The notes below the pieces were generated by a model. That model did no database searches, had not been told where the DNA came from, and saw only the letters and a list, made by a program, of their open reading frames with translations. Both the position numbers and the translations under genes were made by a program. Below, piece by piece: positions 1-7,859 of a stretch of 39,672 bases of DNA. Source of the stretch: JABDJZ01 sp047619685 (GTDB lineage Bacteria; Bacteroidota; Rhodothermia; Rhodothermales; UBA10348); contig JBLHLC010000035.1 in assembly GCA_047619685.1 (NCBI GenBank), forward strand, positions 1-39,672, in the 5' to 3' direction. Positions within the stretch are counted from its first letter, which is position 1, and each line of letters opens with the position of its first letter.

Positions 1-2
1 CT

Positions 3-1643
3 CGGTCGGTGCAGCAGATCTCGAATCTGCGCGAGCGGTTTTTCGCCAACGTGGCCCACGAGTTTCGTACCCCGCTCACGCTCGTGCTCGGACCGCTCGA
101 GGATATGGCGGCTCGATCGAACTCGGCGACCGATCCAGACACGGTCGAGGATGTCGAACTGGCACTCCGGAACGTCAACCGGCTGAACCGCTTGGTCAAC
201 GAGTTGCTCGATGTCGCCCGTCTCGAAGCCGATCGGCTGATACTGGAGCGAAGACCGGCCGACTTCGTGGCATTCGTCGCCGAGGTCGCGGGAGCCTTCC
301 TTCCGCTCGCCGAGCGTACCGGTAGAGTTTTCGAGTTGCGGATGCCTGATACCTCGATCCCGGTGATGATGGATTCCGTGCAGATGGAGAAGGTCCTGCT
401 GAACCTGTTGTCGAATGCTTTCAAGTTCGCGGCCGCCGAGGGCACGATCAGGGTGACAGTCGACCAGCCGAACCAGGGTTCGGTCGCTGTACGCGTGTTC
501 AATACCGGCCCGGGCATATCGCAGGATCGTTTGTCGCGACTTTTCGATCGGTTCTACCAGAACGAGGACGCACGTCACCTGGGCCAGGTCGGCTCTGGCA
601 TCGGGCTCTCACTGGTCAGGGATCTCACCGCCCTACACGAAGGGTCGGTCGTGGCCGAGAGCCAGGACGGGGTCGGGGTAACGTTTTCTGTGCTGCTGCC
701 GCGCTTGACTGGAACCGGGCACGAGGGTGCACTGATCGAGCACGCATCCCTTTCGGTCGGAACGCTCGTCAGCGATCTGATCGCTGCGGAGGAGGAAAAC
801 CAGAAGGTGCCTGATGTCCAGATCGATCTGGACGACCCCGAGGTGACCGCGCGCCCCACCATTCTCGTGGTGGATGATCACGTGGGTATTCGCGCTCTCA
901 TTCGTCGCCGTCTCGAACCCACATACAGAGTCGTGGAAGCGGTCGACGGAGTGGACGGTCTCGAACGGATCCGCCGGCTGCTACCCGATCTCGTGATCAG
1001 CGACGTGATGATGCCTCGGATGGACGGCTACGGGCTGTGTACCGCCGTAAAAGCCGACCCGGAAATCTCATTCGTTCCCATCATTCTGCTGACTGCGCTC
1101 GCGGCACGGGAATACCGGATCACCGGTTGGGAAACCGGGGCCGATGCCTACCTGGCCAAGCCGTTCGATGATCGCGAACTGATGAGTGTGGTCGTCAACC
1201 AGATTGCGGCATCCCACCGCCTGAAGGAACGACTTGGGCAGGAGTTGCGGTCGCAGGCCGCGCTCGACGGTACGTCTTCTGACCCGGATCGGGCCACAAG
1301 CGGAAAGCCGACATCAGCCGTCGATCAGCTGCAATCGTCCATCGACGACGTTTTCGCCCGTCATTATGTTGATGAAGACTTCGGAGTCGACGATCTGGCA
1401 GAGGCACTCGGCATGAGTCGCATGACCCTGTACCGAAATGTCGACAAGCTTTCGGAAGGATCCCCGGCGGAACTGCTTCGCAGCTACAGGCTTGCGAGAG
1501 CGGCCGAAATGCTGGTCGCACGAAGCGGGACCGTTGGCGAAATATGTTATGCCTGCGGTTTCAGGAATCTGGCCCATTTCTGCAGGGTCTTCAAGAGTGA
1601 GTTCCAGTGCACGCCGTCCGCCTACGCAAGGGGGGTCTGTTGA
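3..1643 (+). CDS. Hybrid two-component regulator, 3' part (kinase-receiver-AraC)
   Basis: This is the C-terminal part of a one-protein two-component system, of the kind that senses a ligand through an N-terminal sensor and directly activates nearby genes. The reading frame is open to the left edge, so the sensor half lies outside the window; the GTG at 9 is not taken as the real start. Numbered from that GTG, a HisKA domain carries the phosphoacceptor His near residue 17 (AHEFRTP). A HATPase domain follows, with an N-box (LLNLLSNAFKF, about 129-140), GPGIS and GSGIGLSLV. A receiver domain (about 284-395) has DD at 289-290, the phosphorylatable Asp at 332 and Lys at 384. A C-terminal AraC-type HTH covers about 445-540. 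In Bacteroidota such proteins usually control polysaccharide or sugar utilisation genes. The cognate genes are not evident here; xylose isomerase is 34 kb away. Family call is certain, ligand unknown. Confidence 0.93.
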   Translation, partial: RSVQQISNLRERFFANVAHEFRTPLTLVLGPLEDMAARSNSATDPDTVEDVELALRNVNRLNRLVNELLDVARLEADRLILERRPADFVAFVAEVAGAFLPLAERTGRVFELRMPDTSIPVMMDSVQMEKVLLNLLSNAFKFAAAEGTIRVTVDQPNQGSVAVRVFNTGPGISQDRLSRLFDRFYQNEDARHLGQVGSGIGLSLVRDLTALHEGSVVAESQDGVGVTFSVLLPRLTGTGHEGALIEHASLSVGTLVSDLIAAEEENQKVPDVQIDLDDPEVTARPTILVVDDHVGIRALIRRRLEPTYRVVEAVDGVDGLERIRRLLPDLVISDVMMPRMDGYGLCTAVKADPEISFVPIILLTALAAREYRITGWETGADAYLAKPFDDRELMSVVVNQIAASHRLKERLGQELRSQAALDGTSSDPDRATSGKPTSAVDQLQSSIDDVFARHYVDEDFGVDDLAEALGMSRMTLYRNVDKLSEGSPAELLRSYRLARAAEMLVARSGTVGEICYACGFRNLAHFCRVFKSEFQCTPSAYARGVC

Positions 1644-1781
1644 CCCTCGCCGATGTGTAACGGATGCAGGCCTAGACGGCTCTCAGATCGGCACGCCATT
1701 CCCAACCCATAAGTGGTTAAGGAAATGGTCAGTGGAATCAGTGACTCCAGCGTAGGCATCTACCCGAAAGCCACAAAAACG

Positions 1782-1842
1782 AACGCCACCCAGGTGGCCT
1801 GGATGGCGTTGTTTTCGCCGGTTTCCGGAGAAACGGCGTTTT
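1782..1842. terminator. Bidirectional terminator, two stacked hairpins
   Basis: AACGCCA (1782-1788) pairs with TGGCGTT (1804-1810). After one mismatch, CCAGG (1790-1794) pairs with CCTGG (1798-1802) around a TGG loop. The + strand side is followed by TGTTTTC, and the - strand side reads into CGTTTTTGTGG, so it could stop transcription from both directions. A second hairpin at 1816-1838 (CGCCG/CGGCG ends with one bulged G) is followed by TTTT. It lies about 140 bases after the regulator's stop codon. Confidence 0.65.
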
Positions 1843-1847
1843 CCTAA

Positions 1848-1876
1848 GTGCCCGGGACTGGAGTCGAACGTACATG
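1848..1876 (-). other. tRNA-3'-end-like sequence, possible attachment-site remnant
   Basis: Read on the minus strand this is a T-loop-like segment (GTTCGACTCCAG) followed by an acceptor-like CCCGGGCAC. No matching 5' acceptor strand, D-arm or anticodon arm is found upstream, so it is not a complete tRNA. Such fragments are often left where tyrosine-recombinase elements integrate. A similar sequence (about 20 of 24 bases identical) lies at 2357-2380. The attachment-site reading is inference. Confidence 0.3.
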
Positions 1877-2085
1877 CAAAAGACACCTATTTTACTCTTG
1901 AAACAGTATTATTGGCGACTAGGGTAAGGAAACCGAGGTGCGGCGAAGTCACCAAGGCGGGAGGGAACTCCGCGACCTGGGCGCACAAATTGAAATCGAC
2001 GGATTCTCTCGGTCGCCGCGCCGGCACTCTGGAGGCCTAACGGCATCCTGGAATCAGGCCCCAACGAGAGAGGCACGAGATGAGA

Positions 2086-2415
2086 TCACTCCCAATCCAG
2101 GAGTACGGGTCCGTATCGCACGGGTCTCATGTCGGCTCCGGTGGCCTGGAAGTATGCCCGCCAGAAGGCCTCAATTTTGGTATGCTGGTTGGCGCCGATG
2201 TCGGCGTTGGTTCCTGCGCCGGCGACCCACACCTGCACGCCGTCGAGTGTCGGGAGACGACCGGCGACGCGTTCGGTCTCGATGAGCCGTTCGACGGCGG
2301 GGGCGCGACCTTCACCGCGCGGCTACCGTTGGGAAACCTGGGTAGAGTTCGTGCACGGGGTGTCTGGGACTGGATTCGCACGTGACACTCACACGCAGAC
2401 GTCCTACGACGGCCT
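2086..2415 (-). pseudogene. 3' remnant of a VWA-like protein gene
   Basis: On the minus strand an open stretch from about 2322 down to the TGA at 2086-2088 encodes a protein-like C-terminus: LDGVQVWVAGAGTNADI, then KIEAFWRAYFQATGADM, ending YGPVLLDWE. The pattern of a beta strand with a GAG turn, then a helix carrying FW..Y and a closing strand resembles the end of von Willebrand factor A-like domains in plasmid or phage-linked proteins; I cannot name the family with certainty. The frame is closed upstream by a TAG at 2323-2325. Plausible protein sequence (VHELYPGFPTVAAR) continues in another frame as far as about 2400, indicating a frameshift. No start codon or N-terminal half is present. 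It is most likely a decayed fragment of a mobile-element gene. Confidence 0.45.
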
Positions 2416-2459
2416 GCAGATAGACAGCATCTCGGGCGGCCATAATTCATGCGCCGCCG

Positions 2460-3203
2460 CTACCCGATATACTCCCGCTCGGAAAGCGGGTCGGGGTGCA
2501 CGAACTCGCCCCAGATCCAGCCCTCGACGGTTCCGACTTGAACCCTGAACCAGGACCCGCCCATGTCATTCACTTGGGTCCGCTCGCTCTTCTCCAGGAT
2601 GACGAGCGGGGTGGCGTTGGCTTCGACTACATGCGTCACTGGCGATCCCTGATCGGGACCTTCTCTCACTTCGACGCTCGGACCGTACGTAAATGCCGGG
2701 TCACCGACCTCGATAGCCGATGAATGCACCCACCAGCCCCACTGCCCACTCATCATGTCTTCGGCTTCACGGGCAGAGGCGGCGTACATCACGGAGCACG
2801 TCTCGGTCGCGGATGCGATGAACTCGATCTCCAGTTCTTCGCCATAGTCCGTGTAGTCGAGATCGATTGCGGCCGAATCGTCCAGTGCGACCGCGTCTTC
2901 GCCTTCCGCTTGAATCAGACATTCAGCGCGCGTCGAAGGTCTGCATGAATCCAGATGACGGGCGTCCCCCCAGCTGTATGTGAGACACAAGCCAGCATCG
3001 CTTGCGGCCGGCAAGACAGCGGTCGCGGAGGCCAGTGACCCACCGGCGGGGATCGCGGTCGGCGCCGTCTGGGGATTGACGGCCGCCGCCGCCGCCGAAT
3101 CGGCGCTTGTCGGAGTTGGCACGGTGTCCGGCGCGCTGCACGAGGCTACGACGAAAAGGAGAAGACCCGCAACGGGCGGCAGAGTCCGAGGGTGGAGAGA
3201 CAT
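2460..3203 (-). CDS. Secreted lipoprotein with C-terminal SH3-like domain
   Basis: The start chosen gives a classical lipoprotein signal: a basic N-terminus, hydrophobic LLLFVVAS and the lipobox Cys at residue 22. An in-frame upstream start at 3248 would only add 15 polar residues. A Ser/Thr/Ala/Pro-rich linker (about 23-60) is followed by a domain of unknown function with several cysteines (about 70-175), possibly disulfide-bonded. The C-terminus (about 180-240) is a bacterial SH3-like domain: VEVREGPDQGSPVTHVV, then SWFRVQVGTVEGWIWGEFV, with the usual closing WG.F pattern. Such domains often bind cell-wall peptides. It stands alone on the minus strand. The precise role is unknown; export and the SH3 fold are well supported. 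Confidence 0.8.
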   Translation of the reverse strand: MSLHPRTLPPVAGLLLFVVASCSAPDTVPTPTSADSAAAAAVNPQTAPTAIPAGGSLASATAVLPAASDAGLCLTYSWGDARHLDSCRPSTRAECLIQAEGEDAVALDDSAAIDLDYTDYGEELEIEFIASATETCSVMYAASAREAEDMMSGQWGWWVHSSAIEVGDPAFTYGPSVEVREGPDQGSPVTHVVEANATPLVILEKSERTQVNDMGGSWFRVQVGTVEGWIWGEFVHPDPLSEREYIG

Positions 3204-3344
3204 CGCAGAAACTGGTTGATCAGGCTGATGTGTGTGTTCGTGGCGCACGAGTGGGGCAGAGCATGGCGAAGATAATCACGCGACGGATGGCAGGAGATAC
3301 TTAGGTGGGTCTGCTCGGCATCAAGTGCGGCGCTCCCCGGCCCT

Positions 3345-3838
3345 TCAGAATATCATGAGTTGGAGAATGCGCCGCTCGCCGCGCTCGATCATACCGCCCC
3401 GGTGGATCCCCATGACGTCGAAGAGCAGGAGGTCCCCGTCCGCTGAGGTCGCGAACCGCTCCTGCTCAAGAAGCCACCGGCCCCATTCGCTGTCGGCCGG
3501 GATGTCGTCGCCGAATTTCGCCTTCTTCCGGAAGGCGCTTGGTAACGTCAGCAGCAACGCCCGATGGTGCGGCCACTGGTCGATCCAGATATCGGTGGCG
3601 CGCAGAAGCAATCCCTCAAGGAAGCCGTACCTGGTGCGGTTAGTCCCCGGGACGTAGCTGAACGGCCCCGACGTGTCCGTCACTTCCGACACGTAGATGA
3701 TCACCTTCACGACACCGTACGTGTTGTCGACGTGGAAGAAGGCCGTATCCGGGAGGGGTAGCCCCCGATCCTCGAAATGCCGCGCCAATCGGCGTCCCAT
3801 TCGTCGTTCATCTGCGCGGTGACCTTGCAGACCTCAAA
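3345..3838 (-). pseudogene. Phytanoyl-CoA dioxygenase family protein, 5'-truncated
   Basis: The C-terminal half of a non-haem Fe(II)/2-oxoglutarate dioxygenase of the PhyH type. The first two iron ligands appear as H-x-D in FFHVDN, and the distal His lies in GDLLLFDVMGIHRGG; a PFSYVPGTNRTR segment is typical of the family. The longest frame from an ATG covers 3345-3800 (151 aa), against roughly 250-300 aa for complete members. Upstream, the coherent sequence CKVTAQMNDEWDADW sits in a different frame and joins ARHFEDRG only by a shift near 3790. Homology ends at about 3840, where an IS3-type transposase fragment begins on the other strand. The gene is therefore both truncated and frameshifted, and is unlikely to be functional because the N-terminal strands are missing. 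Confidence 0.75.
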
Positions 3839-3842
3839 ACAC

Positions 3843-4448
3843 CAACCACCTCGGGCCCTCTCCGAAACGGAAAAAGACGAGGTGCTGATGGCACTCAACA
3901 GCGAACGATTTGCCGACGAGCCCCCGCGACAGGTCTACGCGACGCTCTTGGATCAGGATCGCTATTTGTGTCACTGGCGCACGATGTACCGCATTCTGGC
4001 CCAGAAAGGGCAGGTTTGTGAACGACGCAACCAACCGAAGCACCCCGTTTACGAAAAACCGGAGATCTTGGCCACCGCACCGCTCCAGCTTTGGTCTTGG
4101 GACATATCGAAGATGCGGGGGCCCCAGAAGTGGTCGTATTACTACTTGTACGTCCTCCTGGATGTCTTCAGCCTGTATGTCGTGGGCTGGATGGTGACCA
4201 CAGCCGAGCGTGCCCTGTTAGCGCGAGAGTTCATTGAGAGCACCTGTAAGCGCCAGGACATCAACCGGGACCAACTGACGATCCACGCGGACCGTGGCTC
4301 ACCGATGATCTCCAAGACGGTGGGCCAGCTGTTGGTGGACCTGGGTGTTGAGAAGGCGCACTCCAGGCCCCATGTCTCGAACGATAATCCATACTCTGAG
4401 GCCCAATTCAAGACGATGAAGTACCGGCCGGACTACCCGAAACAGTTC
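3843..4448 (+). mobile_element. IS3-family transposase (OrfB) fragment
   Basis: The reading frame spans 3777-4538, but recognisable IS3 OrfB sequence runs only from about 3843 (PPRALSETEK, NSERFADEPP, TMYRILAQKG) to about 4448 (KYRPDYPKQF). The catalytic triad is visible. In the numbering of the 3777 frame it is D109 (WSWDISK), D172 (IHADRGS) and E208 (NDNPYSEAQFK). Exactly 35 residues separate the second and third acids, the DD(35)E signature. The rve core is intact, but the normal C-terminal part of roughly 40-50 residues containing the FFxWYN and HxGIG motifs is absent and replaced by unrelated sequence. The upstream OrfA and clear terminal inverted repeats are also missing. The residues before about 3843 are antisense to the dioxygenase gene. 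This is a dead remnant that broke the dioxygenase gene. Confidence 0.85.
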
Positions 4449-4775
4449 GCCGCGAGCCTCCTTCTGAAACCCGGCGGCACCTCAACAGTGATGGTCCGTG
4501 ACGCCCGTCGCCCGAGGTCAAATGGCCTCGCATGGTGACGACTCACTCGGGAGCCAAGAGACCCCTCTCGCGCATCGGTCGAACCATCCCCGGCTCCTTT
4601 CCCCCTTGCTTCTCGCCCTATCGGGGCCTCACTCGACGATGGCCCCGGACGAAAAAACGTGAATCCTTGCCAACTGAGTCCGACGAAAGAATTCCCGGAC
4701 CTCATCGCGCTTGGAGATCAGTCCCGCGCATATCCGGAAAGCATTTCTCTCCAACCCGTAGATTACCCGCCCACT
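4449..4775. other. Non-coding stretch between IS remnant and amidase
   Basis: No recognisable gene on either strand. The missing 5' half of the dioxygenase gene is not found here. The 3' part must contain the promoter and leader of the downstream amidase, but I cannot pick out convincing promoter boxes. Confidence 0.45.
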
Positions 4776-6305
4776 ATGACCTGGTCCAGAATGTCCCGTA
4801 CTTCAGGAATCTTCTTCCTGGCAATTCTTGTGAGCGGTTGCCAGCCAAACCCTCCCGCGTTTGAAGCGGTCGAGGCAACCGTCGCCGATGTCCACGCCGC
4901 GTATCGCGCAGGCACCCTCACTTCAAGGGGACTGGTGCAGATGTACCATGAACGAATTGCTGCCTACGACGATTCGCTGAACGCCTTCATTCTGCTTAAC
5001 CCAGACGCGCTGGCAGACGCGGATCGCCTGGACGCGGAGTTCGCCGAGACCGGTGTGCTTCGACCGCTCCACGGCATACCCATCGTGGTAAAGGACAACT
5101 ATGACACGGCCGGTCTTCAGACCACCGGGGGTTCGGCGGCGCTGGAGGGGTCAGCACCGCCAGATGACGCTTTCCAGATCCGCAGACTTCGGGAGGCGGG
5201 CGCCATTGTGCTGGGAAAGTCCAACATGGCCGAGTGGGCGTTTAGTCCTTACGTCACCGAGTCGTCCATTGCGGGGACCACCCATAACCCGTACGACCTT
5301 TCGCGTGTGCCCGCGGGTTCAAGTGGAGGGACGGCCGCCGCAGTAGCTGCGAGCCTCGGAATGATCGGGCTGGGGACGGACACGGGGAACTCCATTCGGG
5401 GCCCTTCTGGACATAATGCGCTGGTTGGCATCCGGTCCACGATGGGTTTGACCAGCCGGGACGGGATAGTGCCGCTCTACCTGCGTAATGACATCGGAGG
5501 GCCCATGGCCCGCACCGTGGAGGACGCAGCGCGTGTCTTGGATGTCATCGCGGGCTATGATCCGGCCGATGCAATCACTGCCCGAAGCGAGGGCCAGATG
5601 CCGGATAGTTATCTGGACGCGCTGAACCCGGAAGGACTGCATGGCGCGCGGATAGGGGTGTTTCGTTGGTACATGCGTCCAGATTCGACCAATCCGGACA
5701 TCCTGTGGGCCATGGAGCGGGCCGTGGCGGACCTGGTCGAAGGCGGCGCTGTTGTCGTGGACCCGTTTGAGATGCAGGGTCTGGACTTCTCCGAGGGAAT
5801 CTGGTGCGAGACATTCAAGCACGATGTCGAGGTTTACCTGGCTACGCGCGGAGCGGGCGTTCCCGTTCGCACGCTCGATGAGGTCATCGCCACCGGGAAG
5901 TATGCACCCTACATCGAGGGAGGCCTGCGGTCGGCCGCGGCCTGGAATGAGCCTCCCTGCCCGGATCTCTACACGCACCCGCCCAATATTGCGTTTCGGG
6001 AAACCATGCTCGCTGCAATGGATGCGGCCCAGATCGACGCCATCGTCTATCCGACCTGGAGTTACCCCGCGCGGAAGATCGGGGACATGCAGAGCCCCGC
6101 GGGCGACAACAGTCAGATGTTATCGCCCCAGTCGGGTCTTCCTGCCATACAGGTGCCCATTGGGTTCACCAGTGAGGGATTGCCGGTAGGGATGACATTG
6201 GTGGGGAGGTTGTTTGCCGAGCCGACCCTAATCCGGATAGCCTATGCGTACGAGCAGCGGACCCACAGACGCCGGGCACCCGAACAGTTCGGAGAGTTGC
6301 GGTAA
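4776..6305 (+). CDS. Amidase signature family lipoprotein
   Basis: A secreted amide hydrolase of the amidase signature (GatA-like) superfamily, about 509 aa. The ATG at 4776 is chosen because it gives a lipoprotein signal, SGIFFLAILVSGC; an upstream in-frame ATG at 4659 would bury that signal. An ATG at 4791 is also possible. The Ser-cisSer-Lys triad is visible: Lys at about 105 in VVKDNYDTAG, the cis-Ser in the Gly/Ser-rich GSSGGTAAAVAAS (about 180-190), and the nucleophile Ser in GTDTGNSIRGPS (about 205). The usual GTDTGGSIR has Asn in place of Gly here. HGIPIVVKDNYDTAGLQTT and the C-terminal GLPVGMTLVGR are also typical. Because it is exported it is not the tRNA amidotransferase subunit. 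The natural substrate is unknown. A second secreted amidase follows 1.55 kb downstream on the same strand. Confidence 0.9.
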   Translation: MTWSRMSRTSGIFFLAILVSGCQPNPPAFEAVEATVADVHAAYRAGTLTSRGLVQMYHERIAAYDDSLNAFILLNPDALADADRLDAEFAETGVLRPLHGIPIVVKDNYDTAGLQTTGGSAALEGSAPPDDAFQIRRLREAGAIVLGKSNMAEWAFSPYVTESSIAGTTHNPYDLSRVPAGSSGGTAAAVAASLGMIGLGTDTGNSIRGPSGHNALVGIRSTMGLTSRDGIVPLYLRNDIGGPMARTVEDAARVLDVIAGYDPADAITARSEGQMPDSYLDALNPEGLHGARIGVFRWYMRPDSTNPDILWAMERAVADLVEGGAVVVDPFEMQGLDFSEGIWCETFKHDVEVYLATRGAGVPVRTLDEVIATGKYAPYIEGGLRSAAAWNEPPCPDLYTHPPNIAFRETMLAAMDAAQIDAIVYPTWSYPARKIGDMQSPAGDNSQMLSPQSGLPAIQVPIGFTSEGLPVGMTLVGRLFAEPTLIRIAYAYEQRTHRRRAPEQFGELR

Positions 6306-6345
6306 AAAGTTGCCACATCTCTGAAACGAGGCAGCGGCAACTTTT
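6305..6345 (+). terminator. Inverted repeat just after the amidase stop
   Basis: AAAAGTTGCC (6305-6314) and GGCAACTTTT (6336-6345) form a perfect 10-bp inverted repeat around a 21-base spacer. It starts at the last base of the amidase stop codon and ends in TTTT, so it probably acts as an intrinsic terminator despite the long loop. Confidence 0.5.
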
Positions 6346-7859
6346 GCCGACGGCTGGGAGGCGGAGGCCGGTGGTCGGGGCCCGCGGCGTGAGAGCGGCC
6401 CCCGGACTCGCGCCTTGGCAAGAGTTTCCCTGAGTTTCTTCGAGCCCAAACCGGCAACTTGAGCGGGTCCGGGACCCCTGTGTTTTGGCTGACGAGGCTC
6501 CACATCTCCGAACGAGGGCGCGCAACCGGGGTACCACACGACGCTGGTCCGTGGCCTGCGCGCGGCCTGGGCGTGGCCTGCGCGCGGCCCCAACTAAGGT
6601 CCCTTCAGGAGTTCCCCAGGCAACGCGCCGGTGTAGACTCGGACCGGCATTTGGCCGACAATGGGAGGGGAGCGGATCGACGACTTCCCGCTCCGTGGGC
6701 CCGCGTGGCAAGCTCGGAAGTGTGGGTTGTTTTGGCAGCCGACCAGAGCGCATCATGGCCCGGTGCCCTGCGTGCTTGGGCAGGCCCCGAGGCTCACCCG
6801 AACGGCTCTCAACGAGCGATGAGCCAGGCCCGGCGATTTGGGCGGCTCAGACCGGTCCTCCCGCAGGGTAAAGGGTGCATCCGAAGGGCCAGGCCCCAAC
6901 GCGATCTCCGAGCCGGAGTGGCGATCAGCACGGGGCCCGGGGGTCGAATGAGGAGCTTCTGGTCCGGCCTGCATCTTTCAGAGGCTTGGGTGGAATATAT
7001 GTGAGCGGCCACAATCCTCCCCTTATTAACGGCAACAACGAGTTAGGATATCCTGAGTAATCTAACGAAGCATGTCAAATGCAGGCTCCGCACATATGCA
7101 CCCGAAACAAGTAGAGAGCCTGAAATGCCTGGGCTTAGGCTTACTCGGCGGGCAGGGCCGATGACCATTCGTGAGGCCAGCCGAGCGCTCCGACCCGCTC
7201 GTTGGCGACACGCGAAGACTCCCTTGAAGTGATACGTGAAGGCCATATGCCGAGTCACTCCGGCCTCCGCTATTCGTCCTGAAACGCGACGTCGGGCCCT
7301 GCGAAAGCTGGTCGGACCTGGGTGCTCCACTCCGGGAGGGGGCGCCTCAGCGTGACCCGTCGGACCGCGTATTTCCAGGTCACGACAGCGCGCAACTCCC
7401 GGTGCGATACGACCGCCGCACGGCACTCTCGGACGGGCTCCAGCGTGGATCTTCCGTGGGGTGGGATCAGGCGCTCAGAGGGCAGGGTCGGTCCGACTGC
7501 AAGGATGGCGAAAGGCAAGCAAGGCTGGCGGTAGGACCGGGCGGCAGGCCAAAAGAGAAAGATGCAGGCCGCGGACTTCCTATCGGCTGGACCAGACGGG
7601 AGCCGGGAAACCGGCCGCCCAGACCCCGGCCGGCGCGCGCGTTTGTGTTGCTGGGCTTCCGCCCCAGACCTGGCGAGGTCGGAGCCGGGTCGGTAAGAAC
7701 TGCCGACCCTCGCTTTTTGGGGCACAGGGATTTCTTTCCACAGTGGAGGAAACGCTTCTGTCCGGAATGAATCAGTCGCCAGCCTTCTTGGGACAACCGC
7801 TTGTTCGCTGCGGCGTATTCGCGTTCCTTTTGGAAGCTTATTCCCCATCCGGAACGAAA
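6346..7859. other. Long GC-rich non-coding block between two amidase genes
   Basis: About 1.5 kb with many short overlapping open frames on both strands, but none with protein-like composition; they are Arg/Pro/Gly-rich, as random GC-rich DNA gives. A frame in phase with the downstream amidase is open from 7461, but its first 133 residues lack any signal or domain character. One exact tandem duplication lies at 6550-6589. I found no tRNA, RNase P, tmRNA or SRP RNA signature. An A+T-richer patch around 7010-7100 could hold promoter or junction sequence. Confidence 0.5.
6550..6589. repeat. Tandem duplication, 18 bp copies with 22 bp period
   Basis: CGTGGCCTGCGCGCGGCC occurs at 6550-6567 and again exactly at 6572-6589, separated by TGGG. 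It lies inside the non-coding block between the two amidase genes. No function is evident. Confidence 0.8.

Larger units (their letters stand above)
1644..2085. other. Non-coding stretch downstream of the regulator
   Basis: Apart from the double hairpin (1782-1842) and the tRNA-like fragment (1848-1876), I see no credible gene. The part around 1870-1925 is markedly A+T-rich compared with its surroundings, which is consistent with foreign or junction DNA. Confidence 0.5.

Noticed and set aside
1848..1935. Complete tRNA gene on the minus strand
   Set aside because: Only a T-loop-like and acceptor-like 3' end is present; no pairing 5' acceptor strand, D-arm or anticodon arm could be found.
5319..5978. 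219-aa minus-strand ORF inside the first amidase gene
   Set aside because: Antisense shadow of a well-supported gene with conserved catalytic motifs on the plus strand.
7461..7859. 133-residue N-terminal extension of the second amidase
   Set aside because: The frame is open, but the sequence is Arg/Gly-rich and random-looking, and the twin-arginine lipoprotein signal begins at 7860.
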